Below, one piece after another: positions 41,971 through 50,202 of a stretch of DNA of 64,000 bases (position 1 is the first letter of the stretch; every line of letters starts with the position of its first letter). Source of the stretch: Sphingomonas sp. (GTDB taxonomy: Bacteria > Pseudomonadota > Alphaproteobacteria > Sphingomonadales > Sphingomonadaceae); NCBI GenBank assembly GCA_003248865.1, contig QFPK01000011.1:62001-126000 (forward strand). Direction: 5' to 3'. The translations under genes and the position numbers were made by a program. Under the pieces are notes generated by a model. It worked only from the letters and a program-made list of their open reading frames with translations. It searched no databases and was not told the DNA's origin.

Positions 41971-42973
41971 ACAGCCCGTCGATGCCGGTCGCCAGAAAGG
42001 CGCGAATCTCTTCGGCGCCATAGCCGCGCGCGCGCAGATCGTCCCCGGCGCGAAACTCGGTCGGCAGGAAATAATTCTCCGGGCGGAAGGTCCAGATATG
42101 CACCTTCAACCCGGCGGCATGGGCGTCCGCCACAAGGCTCGTCGGCGCTGCCAGCCCGCCCGTTGCAGTGCGCGGGATCACCATCGCACGCTCCACCCCG
42201 ATCCCGTCGGCATAGCGCGCAATCGCCCTCAGTCCGTCCGGCGTCGCCATCGCGGCATAGGTCTGGCCCGGCTTGTCCGGCGGCCCGGCTTCCGGCGCCA
42301 TCAACTGGATCAGCCGCAATTTCGTACGGGGCCGGATCGCCTCCAGATTGCCCACCTCGAAGCTCTGGATGAACACCGGGTCGCTCTTCTCGCGGTAGCC
42401 GGCCTTCGTCAGGGCTGCCAGCAAGGGCTCTTCCAGCGGCAGCCCGATCCCCCGGAAATAGCTGGGATGCTTGGTTTCCGGATACAGCCCGATCCGCCGG
42501 CCGGTGCGAACTTGCTCCGCCTTCACCAGCGCCAGGATCTCCACCAGCGTCGGGATCGCCTCCTGCCCGTCATACGCCGCATTGGCGGGGCGTAGCTGCG
42601 GCAACCGCTCCCGGGTACGCAGCGTCTTCAGCTCGGCAAGGGTGAAATCCTCGGTGAACCAGCCCTCCATCTTCTGCCCGTCGATGATCTTCGTGGCGCG
42701 GCGGGCAGCGAATTCGGGGTGATCGGCGACGTTGGTGGTGCCGGAAATCTCATTCTCGTGCCGCGCGACGAGATGTCCGTCCTTCGTGGACACCAGGTCA
42801 GGCTCGATCACGTCCGCGCCCTGCTCGATGGCGAGCTTATAGGCCATCATCGTATGTTCGGGCCGGTCGGCCGACGCGCCGCGATGAGCAATCAGCAGCG
42901 GTCGTTCAGCAGCGTGGGCAGGCATGACCGCCATTGAGCCCAGCAGCAACGCGATGACCAGCCGAATTTTCAT
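41906..42973 (-). CDS. glpQ: Glycerophosphodiester phosphodiesterase, periplasmic (GlpQ-like)
   Basis: A 355-residue protein with signal peptide (LVIALLLGSMAVMPAHA). The GDPD TIM-barrel signature LLIAHRGASADRPEHTMMAY gives the catalytic His-Arg-Gly, followed by metal ligands in IEPDLVSTKDGHLVARHE, and the catalytic His in VARHE. YADGIGVERA and GIDGLFSDSVTEAV at the C-terminus complete the barrel. It hydrolyses glycerophosphodiesters to glycerol-3-phosphate. Its 3' end overlaps the CYTH-CHAD gene for 65 bases. Confidence 0.9.
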   Translation of the reverse strand: MKIRLVIALLLGSMAVMPAHAAERPLLIAHRGASADRPEHTMMAYKLAIEQGADVIEPDLVSTKDGHLVARHENEISGTTNVADHPEFAARRATKIIDGQKMEGWFTEDFTLAELKTLRTRERLPQLRPANAAYDGQEAIPTLVEILALVKAEQVRTGRRIGLYPETKHPSYFRGIGLPLEEPLLAALTKAGYREKSDPVFIQSFEVGNLEAIRPRTKLRLIQLMAPEAGPPDKPGQTYAAMATPDGLRAIARYADGIGVERAMVIPRTATGGLAAPTSLVADAHAAGLKVHIWTFRPENYFLPTEFRAGDDLRARGYGAEEIRAFLATGIDGLFSDSVTEAVKALQPPTGVPQP

Positions 42974-43058
42974 GAGGGCGACCTTTGCAAACAGATGGAA
43001 AGGCGCTGGTGGCAGCCGCAGATGATGATTTCATGACGGCTAAGCCCTCATCGGCCCG

Positions 43059-43742
43059 TCAACCCTTGCCCAACTCCACCATCTTCAGGGCGTTTTCCGA
43101 GAATTTCTTGGCAGCCGCCTCGTCGTTGGAGCGCACCTCGGACGTTTGCGGCACTGCAATCCCGCGCACGGCGGCAGGGCGGCTGGCGATGGCTCGATGC
43201 CAGCGCGCCATATGCTCATAGGGCTCCGGATCCACGCCGGACCAGCGGGCCGTCCGTGTCCAGCACCAGTTTGCAATGTCGGCGATGCTGTAATCGCCCG
43301 CCAGCCATTCGTTGCTGGCCAGATGCCGGTCCAGCACACCGAAAAGCCGCTTCACTTCGCCATGATAGCGATCGATGGCGGGCTGGATGCGCTCCGGGAA
43401 ATAGCGGTAGAATACATTGGCCTGTCCCATCATCGGCCCGATGCCGCCCATCTGGAACATCAGCCACTGGATCACCCGGCTGCGGCCCTGAACGTCCGTC
43501 GGCATCAGTTTCCCGGTCTTTTCCGCCAGATAGATCAGGATCGCGCCGGATTCGAACACCGCAAAGCCGTCGTCCACGATCACCGGGATGCGGCCATTGG
43601 GGTTCATCGCCAGAAACTCGGGCGTCTTCTGCTCGGCCGCCGACAGATTCACCGAATGCACGCGATAGGGGAGTTCCAGCTCTTCCAGGGCAACCGATGC
43701 CTTGTAGCCGTTGGGCGTCGCAGCGGTGTAGAGATCGATCAT
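43059..43742 (-). CDS. Glutathione S-transferase (YfcG/YghU-like disulfide-bond oxidoreductase)
   Basis: A 227-residue soluble GST. The thioredoxin-fold N-terminus IDLYTAATPNGYKASVALEE has Thr and Asn in the position used by YfcG-type enzymes to activate glutathione, and NGRIPVIVDDGFAVFESGAI is the cis-Pro and glutathione-binding ESGAI. The C-terminal helical domain contains LFGVLDRHLASNEWLAGDYSIADIA (as LDRHLASNEWLAGDYSIADI). It probably reduces disulfides or conjugates glutathione. Its start is divergent from the bla gene with about 78 bases between. Confidence 0.85.
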   Translation of the reverse strand: MIDLYTAATPNGYKASVALEELELPYRVHSVNLSAAEQKTPEFLAMNPNGRIPVIVDDGFAVFESGAILIYLAEKTGKLMPTDVQGRSRVIQWLMFQMGGIGPMMGQANVFYRYFPERIQPAIDRYHGEVKRLFGVLDRHLASNEWLAGDYSIADIANWCWTRTARWSGVDPEPYEHMARWHRAIASRPAAVRGIAVPQTSEVRSNDEAAAKKFSENALKMVELGKG

Positions 43743-43820
43743 GGACGGGTCCTCGACGATAAGGCGCCAGCTTAGCCGGGCCGGATGTCAGCGGAATAGC
43801 GCTAATTTTGGGGGGCGGAA

Positions 43821-44696
43821 ATGGCGAATGGATTGACGCGCCGAACGCTGATGGCCGGCTGTGGTGGATTTGCGCTGAGCGGCATGGCGCCCGCCAATCT
43901 GCAGGCGCTGGAATCGATAGCCGGCGGCCGACTGGGCTTTGCGCTGCTGGATACGGGCACCGGCAAGATCATGGGGCATCGGCTGGATGAGCGCTTTGGC
44001 CTGTGCTCCACCTTCAAGCTGCCGCTGGCCGCGCTCGTGCTCCGCGCAGCCGACAAGGGCGAACTGAAGCTGGATCAGCTGATCCCGATCTCGAAGGCGG
44101 ATCTGGTGCCGCACGCACCCGACACGGCTTCGAAGGTGGGGCAGGGCATGACCATCAAAGAGCTGGCCCGCGCAGCGCAGGTGAGCAGCGACAATGTGGC
44201 CGCAAACCTCCTGATCAAGAAGCTGGGCGGCCCGGCCGGCGTCACGAAACGGCTGCGCGCGCTGGGCGATTCCGTGACCCGACTGGACCGGATGGAACCC
44301 GAACTGAACCGGGTGATCGGCGATGACCCGCGCGACACCAGCTCCCCCCGCGCAATGGCAGAGACGGTCGCGCTGCTGATGACGGGCAATCACCTCTCAC
44401 CCGCCAGCCAGGCGCAGCTGAAGCGCTGGATGATCGAAACCCAAACCGGCAAGCGCCGCCTGCGCGCCGTTGCCCCACCGGGATGGACTGCGGGCGACAA
44501 GACCGGCACCGGAGTAACGCCGGGCATGCGCAACCGAGTGAACGACGTCGCCATCTTCTGGCCACCGAAAGGCGCGCCACTGGTCGCGGTGGCCTTTTAC
44601 GAGGCCCCCGGCCACTTCCCCACCACACGCCCGCAGGACGAGAATGTTCTGGTGCAGGCCATGCAGATTGCCCTGCCACCCTCGCTTCAACCCTAG
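43821..44696 (+). CDS. Class A beta-lactamase
   Basis: A 291-residue serine hydrolase. Motifs in order: Ser63-Thr-Phe-Lys66 (SxxK), Ser123-Asp-Asn125 (SDN), Glu158 in MEPELN (general base) and Lys225-Thr-Gly (KTG). All catalytic elements are intact. The N-terminus TRRTLMAGCGGFALSG looks like a twin-arginine signal. Cys62 precedes the nucleophile, like class A carbapenemases, but the partner Cys after KTG is Gly here. A GGGGGCGGAA ribosome site precedes the ATG. No regulator gene such as ampR is adjacent. Confidence 0.9.
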   Translation: MANGLTRRTLMAGCGGFALSGMAPANLQALESIAGGRLGFALLDTGTGKIMGHRLDERFGLCSTFKLPLAALVLRAADKGELKLDQLIPISKADLVPHAPDTASKVGQGMTIKELARAAQVSSDNVAANLLIKKLGGPAGVTKRLRALGDSVTRLDRMEPELNRVIGDDPRDTSSPRAMAETVALLMTGNHLSPASQAQLKRWMIETQTGKRRLRAVAPPGWTAGDKTGTGVTPGMRNRVNDVAIFWPPKGAPLVAVAFYEAPGHFPTTRPQDENVLVQAMQIALPPSLQP

Positions 44697-45085
44697 GCCC
44701 GCACAGGCTCCCGCCTGTCCGTCACAACGAAGCTGCACGCGGCGCACGCCACGCTGCCGCGCTGGGCATACCAGCGGCAATCGGCGCGAATGGCACAGCG
44801 CGGCAACGGGCCGGGCTCCGGCCGGAGTTCAGCCATCACCCGCTCGATCACGCCGCATCCATCGCCCGTCCACTGCGCGCAGCGCCCTTCCTGGCACGTT
44901 CCGGTGAAGCGGAACCGACGCTCGGGCGGACCTTGCGCCGAAACCGCCTCCACAAACGCTGCCGTCACAGGCAGCGGCGTGCCCAGTCGCTGGACCTCGC
45001 CGCCTTCCACCCGTCCGTACAGTCGGTTGCCCGGTTCCGCGCGCGCGCTCGGACAGGCCAGCGGCCCGCCAGAGGTGCGGGGCAC
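44693..45085 (-). CDS. Small Cys-rich protein, hypothetical
   Basis: A 130-residue product beginning with GTG. Cysteines cluster in pairs: FTGTCQEGRCAQW, DGCGVIERV, then PRCAIRADCRWYAQRGSVAC and CAACSFVVTD. The C-A-I-R-x-x-C-R-W-x-x-Q-x-G pattern recurs in small bacterial proteins sometimes named nitrogen-fixation proteins, but the function is not established. Cys spacing suggests metal or Fe-S binding. Its stop overlaps that of the bla gene, and its GTG starts three bases after the stop of the 89-residue gene upstream. Confidence 0.55.
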   Translation of the reverse strand: MPRTSGGPLACPSARAEPGNRLYGRVEGGEVQRLGTPLPVTAAFVEAVSAQGPPERRFRFTGTCQEGRCAQWTGDGCGVIERVMAELRPEPGPLPRCAIRADCRWYAQRGSVACAACSFVVTDRREPVRA

Positions 45086-45088
45086 GGC

Positions 45089-45358
45089 CTAACGGCCCTG
45101 CGTGAACTGACCGATCTCTTTCAGCCCGACATCCAGCTCGGGCAGCACGGCGCGATCCCGCAAGGACCGGATCCAGATGCCATACCATTGCGGATCGCGG
45201 ATGCGCACCGGATCGAATACGGCGAACGGCGCATCCGTCACATGGTCCAGCTTGGCCAGTTCACCCAGCGCAGCGGTCTGCAACGCGTTGGAGATGCGCC
45301 GCTTGGCGGCGGCATCCAGCTTCAGGTCGCCCAGATCGACGACGAAACGATTGCTCAT
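45089..45358 (-). CDS. Small hypothetical protein
   Basis: An 89-residue soluble product starting MSNRFVVDLGDLKLDAAAKR, with helical ISNALQTAALGELAKLDHV and DPQWYGIWIRSLRDRAVL. GGGAG lies about nine bases before ATG 45358. It precedes the Cys-rich gene by three bases on the same strand, so the two are co-transcribed. No family is recognised. Confidence 0.6.
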   Translation of the reverse strand: MSNRFVVDLGDLKLDAAAKRRISNALQTAALGELAKLDHVTDAPFAVFDPVRIRDPQWYGIWIRSLRDRAVLPELDVGLKEIGQFTQGR

Positions 45359-45526
45359 GATGCAGTCTCCCTCAACCAGAGGGCGGATTTCACCTGCGGG
45401 CGTCCAGCCCGGCACAGTTCACAGCAGGTGCGATATCCGCCACCCCAAGACCAACCCTGCGCAATAGTTAACGGATATCAACGATCAAGGCTTGGATGAA
45501 TCCGACCAAAGATCAGCCCTGATATT

Positions 45527-47464
45527 TCAGCGTGTTGGATGGAAATGTTCGAATATCGCCTCGGCAGTCGCCCGGTTGATCCCTGGCGCCTTCAGCAGAT
45601 CCTCCAGCGCGGCGCCCTTCACGGCGCGGGCCGTCCCGAAGTGCATCAGCAGCGCCTTCTTCCGCGCCGGGCCGATGCCGGGCACCTCGTCCAGCGTGGA
45701 AACGGTCAGCGCCTTGCTGCGCTTGCCGCGATGCGCTCCGATCACGAAGCGATGCGACTCGTCGCGCAGCCGCTGCAGGAAGAACAGCAACGGATCATTG
45801 GGCGGCAGCGTCAGTTCGCGCCCGTCGGGCAAGTGGAACACCTCTCGCCCGGCATTGCGGTCGGGCCCCTTCGCGACCCCTACAATCGGCACATCATCCA
45901 CCCCCAGCACGGAAAGCGCGGCGACTGCGGCGGAAACCTGCCCCTTGCCCCCATCGATCAGCAAAAGGTCGGGCCATGCCTCTCCACCGTCCGGGTTTTC
46001 GGCCTGCAACCGCGCGAAACGCCGGGTCAGCATGGCGTTCATCATCGCGAAGTCGTCACCCGGCGTCAGATCGGCCTGCTTCATGTTGAACTTGCGATAC
46101 TGGCTCTTCGCGAACCCTTCCGGCGTCGCCACCACCATCGCGCCCAACGCATTGGTACCCTGGATATGGCTGTTGTCATAAATCTCGATCCGCTCCGGCG
46201 GGGCGGGCAGAGCCAGGAAATCCGCTAGCGCCTCCAGATTGCGGCGCTGCGTGGTGGATTCGGCCAGCCGCCGCTCCACCGCCTCCTGCGCGTTGCGCGC
46301 GGCCTGCTCCACCAGCCGTTTCATATGCCCGCGCTGCGGCACACGCAGCTCCACCTTGTGGTCGGCGCGGGTCGCCAGCGCCTCGGCCAGCACATCAGCC
46401 TCCGGCACATCCCGATCGAGCAACAGCAGGCGCGCCGGCGCCAGTTCGGTATAGAATTGCCCCATAAACGCCGCCAGAATCTCCGGCTCGGGCACATCGC
46501 CGACATGGGCCGGGAAGATCGCCCGATGCCCCCAGTTCTGCCCGCCGCGAATGAAGAAGACCTGCACGCAGGCCACCCCCTCACGCTGGTGCAGTGCAAT
46601 CACGTCGGCATCGATGGCATCGGTCTCGGCATTGATCGCCTGGCTGCCCTGAATGGCGGTCAGCGCCTTCAGCCTGTCCCGCAGCACGGCGGCCAACTCA
46701 TAGTCCTGCGCCATCGCCGCCGCCGACATGCGCTCGCCCAGCTTCTTCTGCACCGCCTGGCTCTTGCCCGTCAGGAACTGCCGCGCGTCTTCCACCAGCT
46801 CGGCATAACCGGCCTCGTCGATCCGCCCCACGCACGGCGCGGAACAGCGGCGGATCTGGAACAGCAGGCAGGGCCGGCTGCGGTTCGCCATATAGCTGTC
46901 GGAACAGGATCGCAGCAGGAAGACCTTCTGTAAGGCGTTCAACGTCGTGTTCACCGCCCCGGCCGAGGCGAACGGCCCGAAATATTGCGTATCCGCCCTG
47001 CGCGCCCCGCGATGCTTGGAAAGTCTTGGAAAGCCATGGCTTTCCTCCAGCGCGATGAAGGGAAAGCTCTTGTCGTCCCGCAGCAGCACATTATATGCTG
47101 GGCGAAAGCGCTTGATCAGCTGCGCCTCCAGCAGAAGCGCCTCCGCCTCCGACCGGGTGACGACGATCTCCATCCGCCGCGTCTGCGAAACCATCCGCTG
47201 CAACCGGCGCGGCAGGCGGGCAACCTGCGTGTAGTTGGTCACCCGGTTCTTCAGCGACCGCGCCTTGCCCACATACAGCACCTGCTCGCGCTCATCGAGC
47301 ATGCGGTACACGCCCGGCTCGGTGCCCAGCGTCTTCAACGTGTTGCGGATCGCCGCAACGCCCGCATCCAGATCGGGCCGCCCGGCGGTGATCGCATAGG
47401 TCGCAGCCTCCTCGCCGAAACGATCAGGGCTTCCGGGCAGTGAAGGTGAGGGGGGCAGAACCAT
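45527..47464 (-). CDS. uvrC: UvrABC system protein C
   Basis: A 645-residue excision-repair endonuclease. N-terminal GIY-YIG nuclease (about 50-130, GVYRMLDEREQVLYVGKA), the UVR motif for UvrB contact (AAMAQDYELAAVLRDRLKAL, residues about 250), the RNase H-like 5' nuclease (RIEIYDNSHIQGTNALGAMV, PDLLLIDGGKGQVSAA) and a helix-hairpin-helix C-terminus (VPGIGPARKKALL, APGINRATAEAI). It makes both incisions around UvrB-bound lesions. It lies 24 bases after motB on the same strand, possibly in the flagellar transcript. Confidence 0.95.
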   Translation of the reverse strand: MVLPPSPSLPGSPDRFGEEAATYAITAGRPDLDAGVAAIRNTLKTLGTEPGVYRMLDEREQVLYVGKARSLKNRVTNYTQVARLPRRLQRMVSQTRRMEIVVTRSEAEALLLEAQLIKRFRPAYNVLLRDDKSFPFIALEESHGFPRLSKHRGARRADTQYFGPFASAGAVNTTLNALQKVFLLRSCSDSYMANRSRPCLLFQIRRCSAPCVGRIDEAGYAELVEDARQFLTGKSQAVQKKLGERMSAAAMAQDYELAAVLRDRLKALTAIQGSQAINAETDAIDADVIALHQREGVACVQVFFIRGGQNWGHRAIFPAHVGDVPEPEILAAFMGQFYTELAPARLLLLDRDVPEADVLAEALATRADHKVELRVPQRGHMKRLVEQAARNAQEAVERRLAESTTQRRNLEALADFLALPAPPERIEIYDNSHIQGTNALGAMVVATPEGFAKSQYRKFNMKQADLTPGDDFAMMNAMLTRRFARLQAENPDGGEAWPDLLLIDGGKGQVSAAVAALSVLGVDDVPIVGVAKGPDRNAGREVFHLPDGRELTLPPNDPLLFFLQRLRDESHRFVIGAHRGKRSKALTVSTLDEVPGIGPARKKALLMHFGTARAVKGAALEDLLKAPGINRATAEAIFEHFHPTR

Positions 47465-47488
47465 TCTGCCCCCGATATGGGCGCTTGC

Positions 47489-48331
47489 TCAGCCTCGCAA
47501 CAGGGTGATGCTCATCCGCCGGTTGCGTGGATCGAAAGGATTGTCCGGGTTGAAGGGCTCGGTGTCGGCCACCCCTTCCAGCCGGGAGAAACGGTCTTCC
47601 GGTACCCCGCTCGCCGCCAGCGCCGCCCGCGTAGCCTCGGCACGACCGGCAGAGAGCGTCCAGTTGTTCTCGGCCGCCCCGCGCTTCACGCCGCCGAACG
47701 GCTGCGCATCGGTATGGCCCCTTATGGCGATCCTGTTCGGCAACCCATCGATGGTCTCCGCCACCGCAGCCAGCAATTCCCGCGCACGCGGGTCCATCAG
47801 GGTGCCGCCGCTCTGGAACATGGAGTAATCCGCCTTGTCGATCAGCTCGATGCGCAGTCCTTCCGGCGTATGGGAAAAGCGGATCTGCCCCACCAGCACC
47901 TTCAGTCCCGGGTCGCGCTCCAGCCGCTTGCGAATCTCGCTTTCCACTTTTCGCAACTGCCCGTCGTCGGATCGGGCCGGCGCACGGGCGCCGTTCGCGG
48001 CCTGATAGGGGGCGGTGGGCTGAACCCCCGCCCGGCGCTGAAAGGGGGCCACGCCGTCGGGATCCTCCAGAGAACGGCCCTGAAGAAAGCCGTTGGACCC
48101 GCCGGACGTGGTCGACTGCATCACCGTCGGCGCAAAATAATCCGCGATTCCCTTGCGCTTGTCCTCGTTGGTGGCGCCCAGCAGCCACATCAGCAGGAAG
48201 AAGGCCATCATCGCCGTCACGAAATCGGCATAGGCCACCTTCCAGGCCCCGCCATGGTGCGCAGCATGACCGCCGACCTTCACCTTCTTCACAAGCACTT
48301 CAGGCTCGGGCAGGGGCCCCATCGCGGTCAT
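47489..48331 (-). CDS. motB: Flagellar motor stator protein MotB
   Basis: A 280-residue stator subunit. The membrane helix VAYADFVTAMMAFFLLMWLL contains the proton-accepting Asp36. The periplasmic part includes an OmpA-like peptidoglycan-binding domain (about 155-275, IDGLPNRIAIRGHTDAQPFG and the NRRMSITLLRG end). The start overlaps the motA stop by four bases (ATGA). Confidence 0.93.
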   Translation of the reverse strand: MTAMGPLPEPEVLVKKVKVGGHAAHHGGAWKVAYADFVTAMMAFFLLMWLLGATNEDKRKGIADYFAPTVMQSTTSGGSNGFLQGRSLEDPDGVAPFQRRAGVQPTAPYQAANGARAPARSDDGQLRKVESEIRKRLERDPGLKVLVGQIRFSHTPEGLRIELIDKADYSMFQSGGTLMDPRARELLAAVAETIDGLPNRIAIRGHTDAQPFGGVKRGAAENNWTLSAGRAEATRAALAASGVPEDRFSRLEGVADTEPFNPDNPFDPRNRRMSITLLRG

Positions 48332-49200
48332 TTTCCGCGCACGCCTTCAAACACTTCGGTGAAGTTGGGCTGGTTCGACGGGCGGATCGCGGTGCGTGCC
48401 GTTTCCAGCACGATGGGCTGCGGCTGGTTGCGAAGGGAGGCCAGGATCACCCGCCGCACCACCTGATAGATTTCCGCATCCGCTTCGAGGATGGCCTTCA
48501 GCCGCGCCGCCATCGGCCCCACGATGCCATAGGCCAGCAGCACGCCCAGGAAGGTGCCCACCAGCGCCGACCCGATCATCCCGCCCAGCACCGCCGGCGG
48601 CTGGTCGATGGAGCCCATCGTCTTCACCACGCCCAGCACGGCCGCCACGATCCCCAGTGCGGGCAGGGCATCCGCCAGCGTCTGCAACTCCCCGGCAGGG
48701 CGCATGGCATCATGATGGTGGCTCTCGATGGCGGTATCCAGCACATCCTCGATCGCCACAGAGCTGACGGTGCCGGTGGAAACCACCAGCAGCCGCAGCG
48801 TGTCCGTCACCAGATGCACGAAGAAATGGTCGGCCTTCAGATTGGGATATTCCGCCCACAGCGAAGAGGATTGCGGGCTTTCCACATGCGGCTCCACCGC
48901 GACAGCACCTTCGGTCTTCAACAACCGCATCAGCCGCACCGTCAGGAAGATGGCCGCCAGATAATCGCCCTTCCTGAATCGCGGGCCTTTCACGATGCGC
49001 CCGAAGGCGCCACCCAGCTGCTTCAGGCTGGACATGTCGTTGGAAACAATGATCGCGCCGACAGCCGCACCGCCGATGATCAGCATTTCATGGGGCAGGG
49101 CATGAAGCACCGGCCCCAACGCTCCGCCCGTGATGGCAAATCCGCCGAACACCATGGCAAGAAGCACAACGATTCCGGCAATGGCCATCATGGCGGTCAA
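48328..49200 (-). CDS. motA: Flagellar motor stator protein MotA
   Basis: A 290-residue four-helix protein of the MotA/TolQ/ExbB group. Helices at the N-terminus (AIAGIVVLLAMVFGGFAITG) and in the conserved C-terminal pair (ALPALGIVAAVLGVVKTMGS, GSALVGTFLGVLLAYGIVGP) enclose a cytoplasmic loop with charged residues that face FliG. With MotB it forms the proton channel. It follows flgL by about 60 bases. Confidence 0.93.
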   Translation of the reverse strand: MTAMMAIAGIVVLLAMVFGGFAITGGALGPVLHALPHEMLIIGGAAVGAIIVSNDMSSLKQLGGAFGRIVKGPRFRKGDYLAAIFLTVRLMRLLKTEGAVAVEPHVESPQSSSLWAEYPNLKADHFFVHLVTDTLRLLVVSTGTVSSVAIEDVLDTAIESHHHDAMRPAGELQTLADALPALGIVAAVLGVVKTMGSIDQPPAVLGGMIGSALVGTFLGVLLAYGIVGPMAARLKAILEADAEIYQVVRRVILASLRNQPQPIVLETARTAIRPSNQPNFTEVFEGVRGK

Positions 49201-49261
49201 TCTCCCTGCTGGCCTGAACCGAAGCGTGTCCGTCCCTGAAACGGCCCGGCAGGGCAGGGAT

Positions 49262-50176
49262 TTAGCCGATCCTGTCGAACAGAGTTCCGTCGTAGATGTG
49301 GGCGAAACTGGCCTGCGCGGCCTCCAGCGTCGTCTTCAAGGCGTCCAGCCGGGCGATGGCGGCCGTCAGGTCCAGCCCCTGCACCGCCTTCAGCGCCTCG
49401 GCCGTCTGCAGCCGCGCGTCCGCGATGCGGTCGGCCTCGTCCTCCAGCCGCGCCATCCCCGCCCCGATCCGCGACTGGCCGTCGATCAGCCGGTTGCTCG
49501 CCGTCTCCAGCCCGCTCAACACGCCTTCAAATGCGGTCTTGCGCAACTCGGGGTCGCTCTCTTCCAACGCTGCCGCCAGCTGGTCCAGCACGGCGAAGAC
49601 GGATGTTTCGCCGGATCCGAACAGCAGCGGTCCCGGCGGCGGCGAAGCTCCCGCCACCCCGGCCGCCTCGGCGCCAGCAGCCCGGTCGAACCCGCGCCAT
49701 TCCACGCTGCCGTCCGGCAACCCCACATAGGCCGGCTCCGAACTGGCAGCGCCCGCAAACAGCAATCGCCCCGATTCGTCCCGCGCGTTGGCGGCATCCA
49801 GCAGTTGCTGGCGCAGAACCTCCACTTCCCGCAGGATCACCTTGCGGTCCTCGGCGGTCAGTGTGCCGGATGCCCCCATCAGCGCCAGTTCCTTGGCCCG
49901 CAACAAGCCGGACTGCGCACTTTCCACCGCCGTCTCCGACAGGGAGAGGCGGCTGCTCGCCCGGTCCATGCTGCGCTGATCGGCCGAAAGGCGGGAATCC
50001 AGCCGCCCCAGCTGCGCCGCGCGATTGGCGGCCGCCGGGTCGTCGGAGGGCGTGGTGAAGCGCACGCCCAGCGCGATCTGCTGACCCAGCTTCTCGATCT
50101 CGCGGTCCAGCGCGTTCATGCGGTCGGCCTGCGCCAGCAAGGGGCTGCGGCTGTTCACGGAAATGGGGGTCGGCAT
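49262..50176 (-). CDS. flgL: Flagellar hook-filament junction protein FlgL (HAP3)
   Basis: A 304-residue flagellin-like protein. N-terminal DREIEKLGQQIALGVRFTTP and SDDPAAANRAAQLGRLDSRL form the D0 helix with the SDDPAAA hallmark, and a C-terminal helical segment ending TLEAAQASFAHIYDGTLF completes the pair. It connects hook and filament with FlgK. It lies 26 bases after flgK. Confidence 0.88.
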   Translation of the reverse strand: MPTPISVNSRSPLLAQADRMNALDREIEKLGQQIALGVRFTTPSDDPAAANRAAQLGRLDSRLSADQRSMDRASSRLSLSETAVESAQSGLLRAKELALMGASGTLTAEDRKVILREVEVLRQQLLDAANARDESGRLLFAGAASSEPAYVGLPDGSVEWRGFDRAAGAEAAGVAGASPPPGPLLFGSGETSVFAVLDQLAAALEESDPELRKTAFEGVLSGLETASNRLIDGQSRIGAGMARLEDEADRIADARLQTAEALKAVQGLDLTAAIARLDALKTTLEAAQASFAHIYDGTLFDRIG

Positions 50177-50202
50177 GGCTATGGGTCCTCGACGGCTGGG
50201 CC

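Noticed and set aside
45425..45480. Inverted repeat GATATCCG/CGGATATC upstream of the small gene at 45358
   Set aside because: Arms are only eight bases and 36 bases apart with no other support, so it may be chance.
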